Below are positions 26,350 to 35,862 of a stretch of 64,000 nt of DNA, in pieces; the first letter of the stretch is position 1; every line of letters begins with the position of its first letter. The notes beneath the pieces are model-generated. The model saw only the letters and a list, made by a program, of their open reading frames with translations, did no database searches and was not told the DNA's origin. Source of the DNA: Acinetobacter sp. ANC 4470 (GTDB lineage: Bacteria; Pseudomonadota; Gammaproteobacteria; Pseudomonadales; Moraxellaceae); contig NZ_NEGC01000002.1 in the NCBI RefSeq assembly GCF_002135335.1, positions 62,001 through 126,000 of the forward strand, in the 5' to 3' direction. Made by a program: the position numbers and the translations under genes.

Positions 26350-26516
26350 GTTATCTACCTTCCACTTTTCTCATTTTTTACATCACATTATTGAGATTTA
26401 TAGCTAGTTATAGCATGTTTTATTGCAACAAACTGTAGTACTTCATATACAAAGTACTGTGATTAAACACATTATTTCTCAATCAATTATCAAATGAAGA
26501 TTTTTTAATTTTTATT

Positions 26517-26544
26517 CTTGAAATCTATAAAAGCAATCCTATAT
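26517..26544 (+). promoter_or_regulatory. Heat-shock (sigma-32-type) promoter of hsp20
   Basis: A perfect CTTGAAA -35 element (26517-26523), a 13-base spacer, then TCCTATAT, which matches the sigma-32 -10 consensus CCCCATnT at 6 of 7 fixed positions or nearly so. It lies 104 bases before the hsp20 start, leaving a structured leader. Confidence 0.7.
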
Positions 26545-26559
26545 TTAAGATACAGCAAT

Positions 26560-26642
26560 GATCTTTCATGATATTGCTGAAAGTTCTGCGAAAGCAGTAA
26601 TCAAGATCTTGTTTATAAAACTTTGCTAATTTCAGGAGGTTC
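26560..26642 (+). promoter_or_regulatory. ROSE-like RNA thermometer in the hsp20 leader
   Basis: The leader can form an outer stem GATCTT (26560-26565) / AAGATC (26603-26608) enclosing CTGC-GAAA-GCAG. Next to the start, TTGCT (26623-26627) faces AGGA (26634-26637) of the Shine-Dalgarno sequence across a 6-base loop. This is the U-U/C-G-C-U against AGGA arrangement that defines ROSE elements of small heat-shock genes. Confidence 0.55.
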
Positions 26643-26647
26643 TATCA

Positions 26648-27106
26648 ATGAGCAACTTAAGCCTTAGTCCATTATTCCATCGTAGCATTGGTTTTGACCA
26701 ACTCAATGACTTATTCGATTATGCGATGCAAAGCGATACCCCGAATTATCCGCTATATAATATTGAAAAAACTAGTGACAATAATTATCGTATAGTCGTT
26801 GCAACAACCGGATTTAATCAAGATCAACTTAAAATTAATCTTGAAAATCAGGTACTCACGATCACAGGTAAATCAACTGAAGAAAAGTCGGATACGTCCG
26901 TTGAATTTTTACATAAAGGCATTGCCAATCGTTCATTCAAACTGTCTTTACGTTTAGATGAGCATATTGAGGTGCAACGAGCTAACTATGAAAATGGTTT
27001 ATTGAACATAGAATTGCAGCGGATTCTTCCTGAAGAAAAATTACCGCGGCACATTCCAATTGGTCGAAAAGGTAATGAACTTTTAGATTTGCCTAAAGCT
27101 GAATAA
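26648..27106 (+). CDS. Small heat-shock protein (Hsp20/IbpA family)
   Basis: 152 residues. The alpha-crystallin domain spans about residues 35-130, beginning YPLYNIEKTSDNNYRIVVAT and including the hallmark ENGLLNIELQR (A-x-x-x-n-GvL type). The N-terminus MSNLSLSPLFHRSIGFDQL is IbpA-like; the tail PRHIPI carries the IxI-type motif used for oligomer assembly. The protein holds unfolding clients for DnaK/ClpB. AGGAGG lies just before the ATG. A heat-shock promoter and ROSE-like leader precede it, giving two layers of temperature control. Confidence 0.9.
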   Translation: MSNLSLSPLFHRSIGFDQLNDLFDYAMQSDTPNYPLYNIEKTSDNNYRIVVATTGFNQDQLKINLENQVLTITGKSTEEKSDTSVEFLHKGIANRSFKLSLRLDEHIEVQRANYENGLLNIELQRILPEEKLPRHIPIGRKGNELLDLPKAE

Positions 27107-27111
27107 ACCAT

Positions 27112-27142
27112 AAAAAAGACCAGTCACTGACTGGTCTTTTTT
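27112..27142 (+). terminator. Terminator of hsp20
   Basis: AAAAAAGACCAGT / ACTGGTCTTTTTT around CACTG, six bases after the stop codon. Confidence 0.9.
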
Positions 27143-27177
27143 ATATTCTAAGATAAGCCCCATCAAAACACAGACAT

Positions 27178-27207
27178 AAAAAAGCACTGCATGTGCAGTG
27201 CTTTTTT
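27178..27207 (-). terminator. Terminator of thrS-infC
   Basis: AAAAAAGCACTGC / GCAGTGCTTTTTT with an ATGT loop, 14 bases beyond the infC stop on the minus strand. Confidence 0.9.
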
Positions 27208-27220
27208 ATTCAATGAGTGC

Positions 27221-27772
27221 TTATTTTTTACGTTTCGGTCCAATTAGCATACCCATTTGACGACCTTCCATTTTTGGTGCTTGTTCAACAGTACCGTATT
27301 CAATTACATCTGCTTCAACTTTTTGTAATTGAGCAAGACCTAATTGTTGATGAGCCATTTCACGACCACGGAAGCGCAAGGTAATTTTCACCTTGTTTCC
27401 TTCTTCTAAGAAACGAAGAATGGCACGTAACTTGATGTTGTAATCACCAATATCTGTACCCGGACGCAACTTAATCTCTTTAACCTGAACTTGATGCTGT
27501 TTTTTCTTCGCATCTTTTTGCTTTTGCTTCAGATCGAATAAATGTTTGTTAAAGTCCATGATTTTACAAACAGGTGGCTCTGCATTAGCAACGATCTCAA
27601 CAAGATCAAGATCAACTTCTTCTGCAGCACGCAACGCTTCAGCAAGTGAAACGATGCCTTTTTGTTCCCCATCTGCAGCAACGAGACGTACTTCTTTCGC
27701 ACGGATCTCATCATTCAATGCAGGACGATTGCTTTTAGCACCTTGTTGTTGGTTACGGTCAGGCTGTTTAAT
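27221..27772 (-). CDS. infC: Translation initiation factor IF-3, AUU start
   Basis: IF-3 binds the 30S subunit and checks start-codon pairing. The frame gives 183 residues when begun at an ATT at 27772 ([15 protein letters not shown]), the normal IF-3 N-terminus; starting at the TTG at 27718 would cut 18 conserved residues. GGAG lies eight bases before the ATT, in the last codons of thrS, whose stop is 5 bases away. The AUU start is the known basis of IF-3 autoregulation. Core segments [27 protein letters not shown] and [12 protein letters not shown] are intact. rpmI-rplT do not follow directly, unlike in many relatives. Confidence 0.95.
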   Translation of the reverse strand: MKQPDRNQQQGAKSNRPALNDEIRAKEVRLVAADGEQKGIVSLAEALRAAEEVDLDLVEIVANAEPPVCKIMDFNKHLFDLKQKQKDAKKKQHQVQVKEIKLRPGTDIGDYNIKLRAILRFLEEGNKVKITLRFRGREMAHQQLGLAQLQKVEADVIEYGTVEQAPKMEGRQMGMLIGPKRKK

Positions 27773-27777
27773 CTTTC

Positions 27778-29700
27778 TTACTCCACAATATACCGGCCAC
27801 GTTCGGCGACGGCTACATTCACTAGGTCAACGAAGGCATCAATTGACATAGTACCTAAATTTTTTCCTGAGCGGGTACGAACATTTACTGTACCTTCCTC
27901 AACTTCACGGTCTCCAAGAACCAGTAAGTAAGGAATACGCTCTAAAGTACGTTCACGAATCTTAAAGCCGATTTTCTCATTTCTCAAGTCAGAAATGGTA
28001 CGAATTCCACTTTCTTTAAGTTTCGCGACGACTGACTCACATGCTTCAGCTTGTGAATCTGTAATATTCATTACACACACTTGTGTTGGTGCTAACCAAG
28101 GTGGCATAAAGCCAGCGTAGTGTTCAATTAGTATACCAATAAATCGTTCGAAACTGCCAAGAATTGCACGGTGCAACATAACAGGTTGATCACGACCATT
28201 GTCTTCAGTCACATAAGATGCGTCTAAACGCTCTGGTAAATTGAAGTCACACTGAATAGTACCACATTGCCAGACACGACCTAAGCAGTCTTTCAAGGAG
28301 AATTCAATTTTTGGACCGTAGAATGCACCTTCGCCCGGTTGTAAGTCCCAAGCCAGACCTGCTGCATCTAAAGCATCTGCCAAAGATTTTTCAGCCATAT
28401 CCCAAAGTTTGTCATCACCAACACGTTTTTCTGGACGTGTTGATAATTTCATTTGTACTTCTTCAAAACCAAAATCTTTATACACATCTAAAGTGAGCTT
28501 AATGAAATCAGCAACTTCTTTACCAATCTGTTCAGTGGTACAGAAAATATGCGCATCATCTTGAGTAAAGCCACGAACACGCATAATACCGTGTAGTGAG
28601 CCCGATGGTTCGTTACGGTGACATGAACCAAATTCAGCCAAACGAATTGGCAAATCACGGTAAGATTTTAAACCTTGGTTAAATACTTGCACGTGACATG
28701 GGCAGTTCATTGGTTTTACCGCATAGTTACGGTTTTCCGAATGCGTGGTAAACATATTGTCTGCATAGTTTGCCGCATGACCTGATTTTTCCCAAAGTGA
28801 AAAATCAACCACTTGTGGTGTACGAATTTCTTGATAACCATTGTCTTGCTGAACTTTACGCATGTATTGTTCAAGCACTTGGTAAATCGTCCAGCCATTC
28901 GGATGCCAAAACACCATACCTGGCGCTTCTTCTTGCATATGGAATAAATCTAACGCTTTACCAATTTTACGATGATCGCGCTTTTCTGCTTCTTCAATAC
29001 GTTTTACATAAGCAGCTAGTTGTTTCTTGTCTGACCAAGCTGTACCGTAAATACGTTGTAATTGTTCATTCTTCGCATCGCCGCGCCAGTAAGCACCAGA
29101 GATTTTAGTCAACTTGAATGATTTTAAGAATTTAGTGTTTGGTACGTGCGGACCACGGCACATATCCAAATAATCTTGATGGTAGTACAAGCCCATTTGC
29201 GTTTCTTCAGGCATGTCCGCGATCAAGCGTAATTTGTATTCTTCGCCACGTGCTGTGAATTCTGCAACTACTTCATCACGCGGTGTCATTTTTTTCACGA
29301 CATCATAATCTAGATCGATAAGCTTTTTCATACGCTCTTCAATCGCAGCCATGTCATCTAAAGTGAATGGACGTGGCATCCAGATGTCATAGTAGAAACC
29401 TTCTTCAATGACAGGACCAATGACCATTTTTGCTTCTGGGAACAATTGTTTAACAGCATGACCAACCAAGTGCGCGCAAGAGTGACGAATAATCTCTACA
29501 CCTTCTTCGTCTTTCGGTGTAATGATTTGTACGGTTGCATCTTCAGCAATCAAGTCTGATGCATCAACTAAACGACCGTTTACACGACCTGCTACTGTAT
29601 TTTTCGCAAGACCAGGACCAATGCTTAACGCAACGTCCATCACAGATACGGCTTGATCAAATTGTTTTTGATCGCCATTTGGCAAAGTGATAATTGGCAT
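27778..29700 (-). CDS. thrS: Threonyl-tRNA synthetase
   Basis: A 640-residue class II synthetase of normal size. It has the N-terminal TGS domain ([14 protein letters not shown]), the editing domain with [16 protein letters not shown] and CRGPHVPNT (HxxxH and Cys/His zinc-like positions), and the catalytic core: [10 protein letters not shown], the motif 2 region [15 protein letters not shown] and motif 3 [20 protein letters not shown]. The anticodon-binding domain is at the end. Acts in the cytoplasm. infC starts 5 bases after its stop, so they are one transcript. A hairpin 20-48 bases before the start may be an autoregulatory operator. Confidence 0.97.
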   Translation of the reverse strand: MPIITLPNGDQKQFDQAVSVMDVALSIGPGLAKNTVAGRVNGRLVDASDLIAEDATVQIITPKDEEGVEIIRHSCAHLVGHAVKQLFPEAKMVIGPVIEEGFYYDIWMPRPFTLDDMAAIEERMKKLIDLDYDVVKKMTPRDEVVAEFTARGEEYKLRLIADMPEETQMGLYYHQDYLDMCRGPHVPNTKFLKSFKLTKISGAYWRGDAKNEQLQRIYGTAWSDKKQLAAYVKRIEEAEKRDHRKIGKALDLFHMQEEAPGMVFWHPNGWTIYQVLEQYMRKVQQDNGYQEIRTPQVVDFSLWEKSGHAANYADNMFTTHSENRNYAVKPMNCPCHVQVFNQGLKSYRDLPIRLAEFGSCHRNEPSGSLHGIMRVRGFTQDDAHIFCTTEQIGKEVADFIKLTLDVYKDFGFEEVQMKLSTRPEKRVGDDKLWDMAEKSLADALDAAGLAWDLQPGEGAFYGPKIEFSLKDCLGRVWQCGTIQCDFNLPERLDASYVTEDNGRDQPVMLHRAILGSFERFIGILIEHYAGFMPPWLAPTQVCVMNITDSQAEACESVVAKLKESGIRTISDLRNEKIGFKIRERTLERIPYLLVLGDREVEEGTVNVRTRSGKNLGTMSIDAFVDLVNVAVAERGRYIVE

Positions 29701-29719
29701 ATAAAAAAATCCTTAAGGA

Positions 29720-29748
29720 GTGATGCCCCGTACCATGGGGCATATCAC
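29720..29748 (-). promoter_or_regulatory. Hairpin just upstream of the thrS ribosome-binding site
   Basis: ATGCCCC / GGGGCAT with a 7-base loop, extended outward by GTG/CAC pairs. It ends about 20 bases before the ATG. Threonyl-tRNA synthetase represses its own translation through leader hairpins in E. coli; a similar role here is inferred. Confidence 0.4.
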
Positions 29749-30251
29749 CGCGAGATTATGATCGAGGAGAACCTCAAAAGATAAAAACGGTGGATAAATA
29801 AAAATCGATTAGAATTTTACACGTCTTAACCCTTGGATTAAACCTTTTCGCAGGAAAAAACTCGATCTACGATAAATTTGTGATTTTTTGCCTAGTCACG
29901 CCCTTCCCAAAACAACGGGAAGCATGTTTTAAGCCCATGTCTAGGTTGGAAAATTTGCGGCGAAGCTTTTTGGCTTCCCGACCAATTGCTCCATGTTTCA
30001 TTCACCTGTTGTATTTTCATTATTATTCCTTGGCTGATATCACTTCAGCCCTCAATTAGAGTAAAATACCTAAAAAATCAAATATGGGAACCCATACGTT
30101 CAAAAAAAACCGAACAATAAAATAATTTTATTAATATTCAATCTATTACAATTTCAAAAAAAGCACTCGACTAAAGCCTAAATGCAAGACTCATTAGAAA
30201 TGCATATCTTTTCAGCAGGGTTTAAAAATAAATATAGAATGGAGTTTTAAA
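29749..30251. other. Gene-free divergent region with alternative hairpins
   Basis: No coding frame is supported. CTTCCC (29902-29907) can pair with GGGAAG (29917-29922), or the same GGGAAGC can pair with GCTTCCC (29973-29979, extended to CGGGAAGC/GCTTCCCG). The alternatives exclude each other. The region must hold the promoters of thrS and of the acyl-CoA synthetase, but none is clear. Confidence 0.4.
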
Positions 30252-31889
30252 ATGGTGAGCGCATACGATGAATTACCGCGTACTCCCGCAAACTTTGTAG
30301 CGTTGTCACCGCTACGCTACCTTGATCGTGCAGCGTATATCTATCCAAATCAGAATGCGATTATTTATGCTCAGCGTCGTATCACTTGGCGTGAAACATA
30401 CAATCGTTGCCGTCAGTTTGCTAGCCAACTCCAAAAACTAGGGATCGGTAAAAATGATACCGTTTCTGCACTACTTCCAAACATTCCTGCCATGATTGAA
30501 GCGCACTTTGCTGTTCCTATGGCTGGTGCTGTGCTCAATACCTTAAATACACGTCTGGATGCTAAAACTTTGGCCTTCATGCTTGAACATGCGGAAACTA
30601 AAGTGTTATTGGTCGACCCTGAATTTGCAGCGCTTGCCACAGAAGCGCTTGCACTGGTTCCACAAGACATCTATGTGATTGATGTCAATGATGCTGAATA
30701 TGGCTTTTCAACGCCCATTGGCCAAATTGAATATGAAGACTGGCTGCTTGAGGGTGACGCAAATTTTGAATGGTATTTACCCACAGATGAGTGGGATGCG
30801 ATCAGTTTAAGCTATACCTCTGGAACCACAGGCAATCCTAAAGGCGTGGTTTACCACCATCGTGGTGCTTACATTAACGCAGCCAGCAATATCATTGCTT
30901 GCGGTATGACACCTCGCGCAACCTATTTATGGACGCTTCCTCTATTCCACTGTAATGGTTGGTGCTTTGCATGGACCATGGCAGCCAACGGTGGTACCAA
31001 TGTTTGTTTACGTAAAGTGGATGCTGAACAAATTTTCAAATTAATTGCTGAACATAAAGTCGACTATTTCTGTGGTGCACCTATTGTTTTATCCATGCTG
31101 ATTAACACCCCAGAGGATAAAAAAACAGCCTTTGACCACCGTGTGGAAGTCATGGTCGCAGGCGCTGCACCACCTGCGACAACCATTGAAGGAATGCGTA
31201 ATATTGGTATTAATGTGACTCATGTTTATGGTTTAACTGAAACCTACGGTCCTTCTGCGCTTTGCGCCTCACAGGCAGGTTGGAGTGATTTATCCATTCA
31301 AGAACAAGCACAACTTCATTCACGTCAAGGCGTACCATATCCGTTGCAAGACAGCATGAAAGTACTTGATCCTGAAACCATGCAGGAAGTACCTCATGAT
31401 GGACAAACTATGGGCGAAATTATGTTCCGTGGCAACATTGTGATGAAGGGCTATTTAAAGAACCCAGAAGCAACAGCTGAAGCCTTCGCTGGTGGATGGT
31501 TTCATACAGGTGATCTTGCCGTTTGCCAACCCGATGGTTATGCCAAAATTACCGATCGTTCAAAAGACGTGATTATTTCAGGGGGTGAAAATATTTCGTC
31601 ACTTGAAGTAGAAGAAATATTGTACAAACATCCTGCCGTACTCACAGCAGCCGTGGTTGCCAAACCTGATCCACGTTGGCAAGAAGTTCCATGTGCCTTT
31701 GTGGAACTTAAAAACGGTCAAACAGCAACTCCTGAAGAACTAATTAAATTCTGTAAACAACATCTAGCACGTTTTAAAGTGCCTAAAGATATTATCATTA
31801 CCGAAATTCCTAAAACATCGACAGGGAAACTACAGAAATTTATTTTACGTAATTGGGCCAAAGAGCGTGCTGTAGATGAATTTAATTAA
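30252..31889 (+). CDS. Fatty-acyl-CoA synthetase (AMP-binding family)
   Basis: A 545-residue ANL-superfamily ligase that activates a carboxylic acid to acyl-AMP and then acyl-CoA. The P-loop-like motif YTSGTTGNPKGVVYHH lies near residue 190; HVYGLTETYGPS is the A5 motif, GGWFHTGDLAV and ITDRSKDVIISGGENIS are A7-A8, and PKTSTGKLQK carries the catalytic Lys. Sequence resembles the AlkK/medium-chain or DmdB-like group; chain length cannot be fixed. GGAG precedes the ATG by eight bases. Single gene with its own terminator, divergent from thrS. Confidence 0.88.
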   Translation: MVSAYDELPRTPANFVALSPLRYLDRAAYIYPNQNAIIYAQRRITWRETYNRCRQFASQLQKLGIGKNDTVSALLPNIPAMIEAHFAVPMAGAVLNTLNTRLDAKTLAFMLEHAETKVLLVDPEFAALATEALALVPQDIYVIDVNDAEYGFSTPIGQIEYEDWLLEGDANFEWYLPTDEWDAISLSYTSGTTGNPKGVVYHHRGAYINAASNIIACGMTPRATYLWTLPLFHCNGWCFAWTMAANGGTNVCLRKVDAEQIFKLIAEHKVDYFCGAPIVLSMLINTPEDKKTAFDHRVEVMVAGAAPPATTIEGMRNIGINVTHVYGLTETYGPSALCASQAGWSDLSIQEQAQLHSRQGVPYPLQDSMKVLDPETMQEVPHDGQTMGEIMFRGNIVMKGYLKNPEATAEAFAGGWFHTGDLAVCQPDGYAKITDRSKDVIISGGENISSLEVEEILYKHPAVLTAAVVAKPDPRWQEVPCAFVELKNGQTATPEELIKFCKQHLARFKVPKDIIITEIPKTSTGKLQKFILRNWAKERAVDEFN

Positions 31890-31931
31890 TTCCCTGCAAC
31901 CGTCATCAACACAATGAAGATTTTTACCGAT

Positions 31932-31963
31932 AAAAAAAGCGGCTCTTCTGAGCCGCTTTTTTT
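31932..31963. terminator. Bidirectional terminator between the acyl-CoA synthetase gene and darP
   Basis: AAAAAAAGCGGCTC / GAGCCGCTTTTTTT with a TTCT loop. Confidence 0.92.
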
Positions 31964-31981
31964 ACTTTGAAAGTAAGAAGC

Positions 31982-32518
31982 TTAATTATCTGAAATTAAA
32001 GCCACTTGTTGAATGTAATTAAACAATTTGAGCTTCGAAGCCACCAATTCATCTTCAGGCAATTGTTTTGCAATATCACGATGAATACGCAAAATATGCT
32101 GACGAATAGGATGATGTTCTGCCGCATTATGCGCTTTCATGAATTCCTTAATCGCAGGATCACCTTGAGCAATCATGCGATCTACCCAACGGTTCAATTG
32201 TGCTGTTTTTTTCGCACCTTGCTGTGGCGTTAAATAAGATAAAATCACCGTTTCATCTTCATTACGCAACAATTTACCAATACGTAAAAATTGGCGACGG
32301 CGTGCTTCATGTGCCGTAATATTACGCACTTCTAACAACGCATCAATTAAACGCTCTTCAACTGGAAGTTTCTGAATTTGCTTAAGGCTCAATTCAGCCA
32401 ATTGTTCACCTAAAGCAGCCATACGTTGCACTGCTTTTTTTTGTTCAGTCTTACTTGCACGCCCTTCTAAAGTGTCAAAGTCATCTTCAGTAAAACGCTG
32501 TTGCGGTCGACGTGCCAC
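31982..32518 (-). CDS. darP: DarP (YjgA/DUF615) ribosome-associated assembly factor
   Basis: 178 residues with the DUF615 pattern: an acidic N-terminus (RRPQQRFTEDDFDTLEGRAS), KQIQKLPVEERLIDALLE, and ARRRQFLRIGKLLRNED. The E. coli protein associates with late 50S precursors and helps peptidyl-transferase-centre maturation. The start lies 2 bases after the npr stop, making rapZ-npr-darP one transcript. It is the last gene of the minus-strand series beginning at mazG. Confidence 0.88.
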   Translation of the reverse strand: MARRPQQRFTEDDFDTLEGRASKTEQKKAVQRMAALGEQLAELSLKQIQKLPVEERLIDALLEVRNITAHEARRRQFLRIGKLLRNEDETVILSYLTPQQGAKKTAQLNRWVDRMIAQGDPAIKEFMKAHNAAEHHPIRQHILRIHRDIAKQLPEDELVASKLKLFNYIQQVALISDN

Positions 32519-32520
32519 GA

Positions 32521-32790
32521 TTAATCTGCCTCATAAAATTTTGCTGCAAATAGTGCCTGAATTTCAGATAAAGCTTGTTCTTCATCTGCACCATCAAGCA
32601 CTAAACGTAAAGTTGTGCCCTTGCCTGCACCAAGCATGAGCAAGAACATAATATTTTTTGCATCAACTAATTTATCACCTTTACCAATTTGAATCGATGA
32701 ACGAAATTTGGTGGTAACTTCTATTAGCTTTCCAGACGCACGCGCATGTAAACCTAGTTTATTAATTACGTCAACAGTTGTGTCAATCAT
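32521..32790 (-). CDS. HPr-like phosphocarrier (NPr/PtsO type)
   Basis: 89 residues from the ATG at 32790, which overlaps the rapZ stop (ATGA); the open frame runs further upstream but is not coding. The phosphorylated His is His15 in [10 protein letters not shown]. The usual regulatory Ser position is Asn in [13 protein letters not shown], so HPr-kinase control is not expected, as in nitrogen-PTS proteins. It probably passes phosphate in the PTS-Ntr system together with PtsP and PtsN, which are not in this window. Confidence 0.9.
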   Translation of the reverse strand: MIDTTVDVINKLGLHARASGKLIEVTTKFRSSIQIGKGDKLVDAKNIMFLLMLGAGKGTTLRLVLDGADEEQALSEIQALFAAKFYEAD

Positions 32791-33638
32791 GACCAGTGCT
32801 TCATTTCCCTGTGTAAGACTTGAATAGACCATTTTTCCTCAAGGGCTTTTTTGAGTCTATCCACAATATATACTGAACGGTGCTGCCCTCCGGTGCATCC
32901 AATAGACACCGTTATATAGTGACGATGACCTTCTGCAAAAGCAGGCAACCACTTATCTAAAAAATAATAAATATCTTGGAACATCTCATTGGTTTGTTCA
33001 CTTTGTAGCAAAAACTGTTGTACAGGTAAATCTAAACCTGAATATTTTCGCAATTCCAAATCCCAATGTGGGTTAGGCAAATGACGTACGTCAAACACAT
33101 AATCGGCATCAAGTGGAATACCGTGCTTATAACCAAAAGATTGCAAAATTAAAATTAAGTTATCCGATTGCCCAAGTTTAGACAATAAAGTGTGCTTTAA
33201 ATCATGCACACTTTTATCGGTGGTATCAATATGTACTGTTGAACGTAATTGTATCGGAAGTAATAAAGTTTTTTCTTCCTGAATACATTCAGTCAAACTT
33301 TTAAAACGACTTGATAATGGATGTGGACGACGTGATGCACTAAAACGAGAAATCAATTCTTGGTCTTGCGTGGTCAAATAAATAATATCAACCGAACCAT
33401 GTTTCTGTAATTGTTCAAAAACATGGTCAAACTCTTGCAAGTCTGCACCAGTACTGCGGACATCCACCCCTAAAGCCAATTGCTCTAGATTATTTTCACA
33501 ATCCAGCTTAGCCACAATTTCAGGTAACAATGCCAGAGGTAAATTATCAATACAGTAGTAACCTAAATCTTCAAGCACCTGCAAGGCAGATGATTTCCCT
33601 GATCCAGATTGTCCTGTAACGATTAAAATACGCTTCAT
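32787..33638 (-). CDS. rapZ: RapZ family nucleotide-binding protein (RNase adapter)
   Basis: 283 residues. Walker A is [12 protein letters not shown] at the N-terminus, followed by [12 protein letters not shown]; Walker-B-like and C-terminal family segments are [10 protein letters not shown] and [14 protein letters not shown]. In E. coli RapZ delivers the sRNA GlmZ to RNase E and so controls glucosamine-6-phosphate synthase; whether Acinetobacter uses it this way is not known. The neighbour npr is the common partner gene. Its start lies 38 bases after the panC stop. Confidence 0.92.
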   Translation of the reverse strand: MKRILIVTGQSGSGKSSALQVLEDLGYYCIDNLPLALLPEIVAKLDCENNLEQLALGVDVRSTGADLQEFDHVFEQLQKHGSVDIIYLTTQDQELISRFSASRRPHPLSSRFKSLTECIQEEKTLLLPIQLRSTVHIDTTDKSVHDLKHTLLSKLGQSDNLILILQSFGYKHGIPLDADYVFDVRHLPNPHWDLELRKYSGLDLPVQQFLLQSEQTNEMFQDIYYFLDKWLPAFAEGHRHYITVSIGCTGGQHRSVYIVDRLKKALEEKWSIQVLHREMKHWS

Positions 33639-33676
33639 GGCAAGGCTGTCCTTTAACTTATGCTGTTTGCTTAAAA

Positions 33677-34522
33677 CTATACAGTGTATTTAACCTGTAC
33701 GTTATCAATCAGTCGAGTTGTACCTAATTTAGCCGCAACAAATAGAATAACATCCTGATTAAATGCTTCAATTTTTTGCAATTCAGGTATACGTGCTTCC
33801 ACATAATCCACAATAAAACCAGCTTGTGTCAACGTGTGCTTAATATTTTCTAACACTTCTACAAGGTTAACACCACTTTGAAGTTCTTGTTCAGCCACTT
33901 TTAAACTTTGGAAAATGGCAGGGGCTATTTTGCGCTGCTCTTCAGTTAAATAACCATTACGTGAACTGAGTGCCAGACCATCTTCTGCACGAGTAATCGG
34001 TACACCAATCACTTCTAAAGGAATATTCAAATCACGTACAAACTGACGAATCACAGCCAGTTGTTGATAATCTTTTTGTCCAAAGAAAGCAAAATTCGGC
34101 TGCACAATATTAAACAATTTAGTGACAATCACCGCCACGCCATCAAAGTGACCTGGACGCTGTAAACCACATAAATCATTGGTGATATCAGACACGCTAA
34201 TATTGGTGAAGCGTGGTTTGTTGCCATACATTTGTTCAACGCTTGGCGCAAAAACAATGTCACAACCGACATCGGCTAACAAATGACTATCATGTTCTAA
34301 AGTACGCGGGTAATTTTCAAAATCTTCATTTGGGCCAAATTGGATGGGATTGACAAAAATACTGACCACCACGACGTCACATATTTTACGCGCTTCACGC
34401 ACTAAATTTAAATGACCTTCGTGTAAATTCCCCATGGTTGGAACAAAACCAATAATTTTTCGCGCTGATCGGGCTGGACTCAGTGAAGCCGATAATCCTT
34501 GAATCGTGGTTTCTGTTTTCAT
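33677..34522 (-). CDS. panC: Pantothenate synthetase
   Basis: Joins pantoate and beta-alanine with ATP in vitamin B5 synthesis. 281 residues with the nucleotidyltransferase HIGH-type motif [41 protein letters not shown] and the KMSKS-like segment [10 protein letters not shown]. The start follows the panB stop by 2 bases and its Shine-Dalgarno sequence lies in the last panB codons. Order folK-panB-panC is the usual one. Confidence 0.96.
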   Translation of the reverse strand: MKTETTIQGLSASLSPARSARKIIGFVPTMGNLHEGHLNLVREARKICDVVVVSIFVNPIQFGPNEDFENYPRTLEHDSHLLADVGCDIVFAPSVEQMYGNKPRFTNISVSDITNDLCGLQRPGHFDGVAVIVTKLFNIVQPNFAFFGQKDYQQLAVIRQFVRDLNIPLEVIGVPITRAEDGLALSSRNGYLTEEQRKIAPAIFQSLKVAEQELQSGVNLVEVLENIKHTLTQAGFIVDYVEARIPELQKIEAFNQDVILFVAAKLGTTRLIDNVQVKYTV

Positions 34523-34524
34523 CT

Positions 34525-35334
34525 TTACAGCTCGACTTGAAAAGTGTGTTCTTTAGCAGGGAAAGAGCCCTCTAGCACCGCAGTATGGTAGGCTTTAAAA
34601 GCATCCAAAATTGCAGTTTCTCCTGCTTGTTCTTTCATAAAATTACGCACAAATTTAGCCACGCGACCAAAGGTCAAACCAAGCATATCTTGAACAACCA
34701 ATACTTGACCATCCGTATCCACACCCGCGCCAATGCCAATCACAGGAACATGCGGGAACAATTCACTAATTTCTTTGCCTAATTGTGCAGGTACACATTC
34801 TAATAATAATAAAGCAGCACCCGCTTCAACCACCGCTTTACAATCAGCAATCAAGCGATCCGCCGCTTCACGTGTACGCGCTTGTAATTTATAGCCACCA
34901 AGGACATGAACCGATTGTGGGGTTAAACCTAAGTGCACACAGACTGGAATACCATTTCGGGTCAAAACAGTGACGGTTTCATTTAACCATGCACCGCCTT
35001 CCATTTTGACCATTTGCGCACCCGCTTGCATCACAGTTTTTGAACTGCTTAATGCATCATTTAAAGTGGCATAGCTCATAAACGGTAAATCAGTCATAAT
35101 AAAAGCATGCTGATTACCACGACGTACTGCTGCGGTATGGTAAGCCATATCTTCTACAGTAACAGGCAACGTTGAATCACGCCCCTGAATTGCCATCCCC
35201 AAAGAATCGCCAATTAAAATAGTGTCGACTTCTGCAATTTCCATTGCCTTCGCCATGCTAGCATCGTAGCAAGTCAAACAAGAAAATTTGCGTCCGTCAG
35301 TTTTAAATTTTCTTAAGTCACTGAGACTAATCAT
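34525..35334 (-). CDS. panB: 3-methyl-2-oxobutanoate hydroxymethyltransferase
   Basis: Transfers a one-carbon unit from methylene-tetrahydrofolate to 2-oxoisovalerate, giving ketopantoate. 269 residues from the ATG at 35334; a TTG one codon upstream is open but AGAGGAAC fits the ATG better. Motifs: [14 protein letters not shown] (metal Asp), [17 protein letters not shown] and the [15 protein letters not shown] substrate loop. It shares its substrate with leucine synthesis (LeuA) and the ilv genes at the other end of the window. Confidence 0.96.
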   Translation of the reverse strand: MISLSDLRKFKTDGRKFSCLTCYDASMAKAMEIAEVDTILIGDSLGMAIQGRDSTLPVTVEDMAYHTAAVRRGNQHAFIMTDLPFMSYATLNDALSSSKTVMQAGAQMVKMEGGAWLNETVTVLTRNGIPVCVHLGLTPQSVHVLGGYKLQARTREAADRLIADCKAVVEAGAALLLLECVPAQLGKEISELFPHVPVIGIGAGVDTDGQVLVVQDMLGLTFGRVAKFVRNFMKEQAGETAILDAFKAYHTAVLEGSFPAKEHTFQVEL

Positions 35335-35373
35335 CAAAATGTTCCTCTAACACGTTCCAAGAACATGTCTAAA

Positions 35374-35862
35374 TTAAATATTTGACCAAGAGTCATCATC
35401 CAAAACCACAAGGGTCGGATGTTGTACCATGGGTAAATCTTTTAATCGTTGCGCTTTAATTTCTATATTTGCATCTAAGTCTAACAAGGGTATCACCACA
35501 AAATCACGCTCAAACAGTCCAACATGTGGCACCGTTAAACGTGCATTGTGTATTTGTTGCTGACCATAGACCAATAAATCTAAATCTAAAGTACGTTCAC
35601 CCCAATGGCGTAAACGTACCCGACCAGACTCTTGCTCAAAACTTTGCAATTGATCTAACAAAGCCAAAGGAGCTAAATCAGTTTCTAGTTGCACCACCGC
35701 ATTTAAATAATTCGGTTGGTCTTGTGGCCCCATCGGTGGGCTTTGATATAACTTCGATGTTTTCACTGTTCCAAGTGTTGCTAGCTTTTGCACAGCTTCA
35801 ATCAAAATTTGTCGTGAATCACCCAAGTTACTGCCTAAGCCAATATAGGTTACAGCGGTCAT
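35374..35862 (-). CDS. folK: Dihydropterin pyrophosphokinase (HPPK)
   Basis: 162 residues; adds pyrophosphate from ATP to 6-hydroxymethyl-dihydropterin in folate synthesis. Motifs: YIGLGSNLGDSRQ at the N-terminus, YQSPPMGPQDQPNYLNAVV, and the signature HWGERTLDLDLLVYG with the metal-binding Asp pair. The first four bases overlap the end of pcnB (ATGA), so the two are translationally coupled. Confidence 0.95.
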   Translation of the reverse strand: MTAVTYIGLGSNLGDSRQILIEAVQKLATLGTVKTSKLYQSPPMGPQDQPNYLNAVVQLETDLAPLALLDQLQSFEQESGRVRLRHWGERTLDLDLLVYGQQQIHNARLTVPHVGLFERDFVVIPLLDLDANIEIKAQRLKDLPMVQHPTLVVLDDDSWSNI

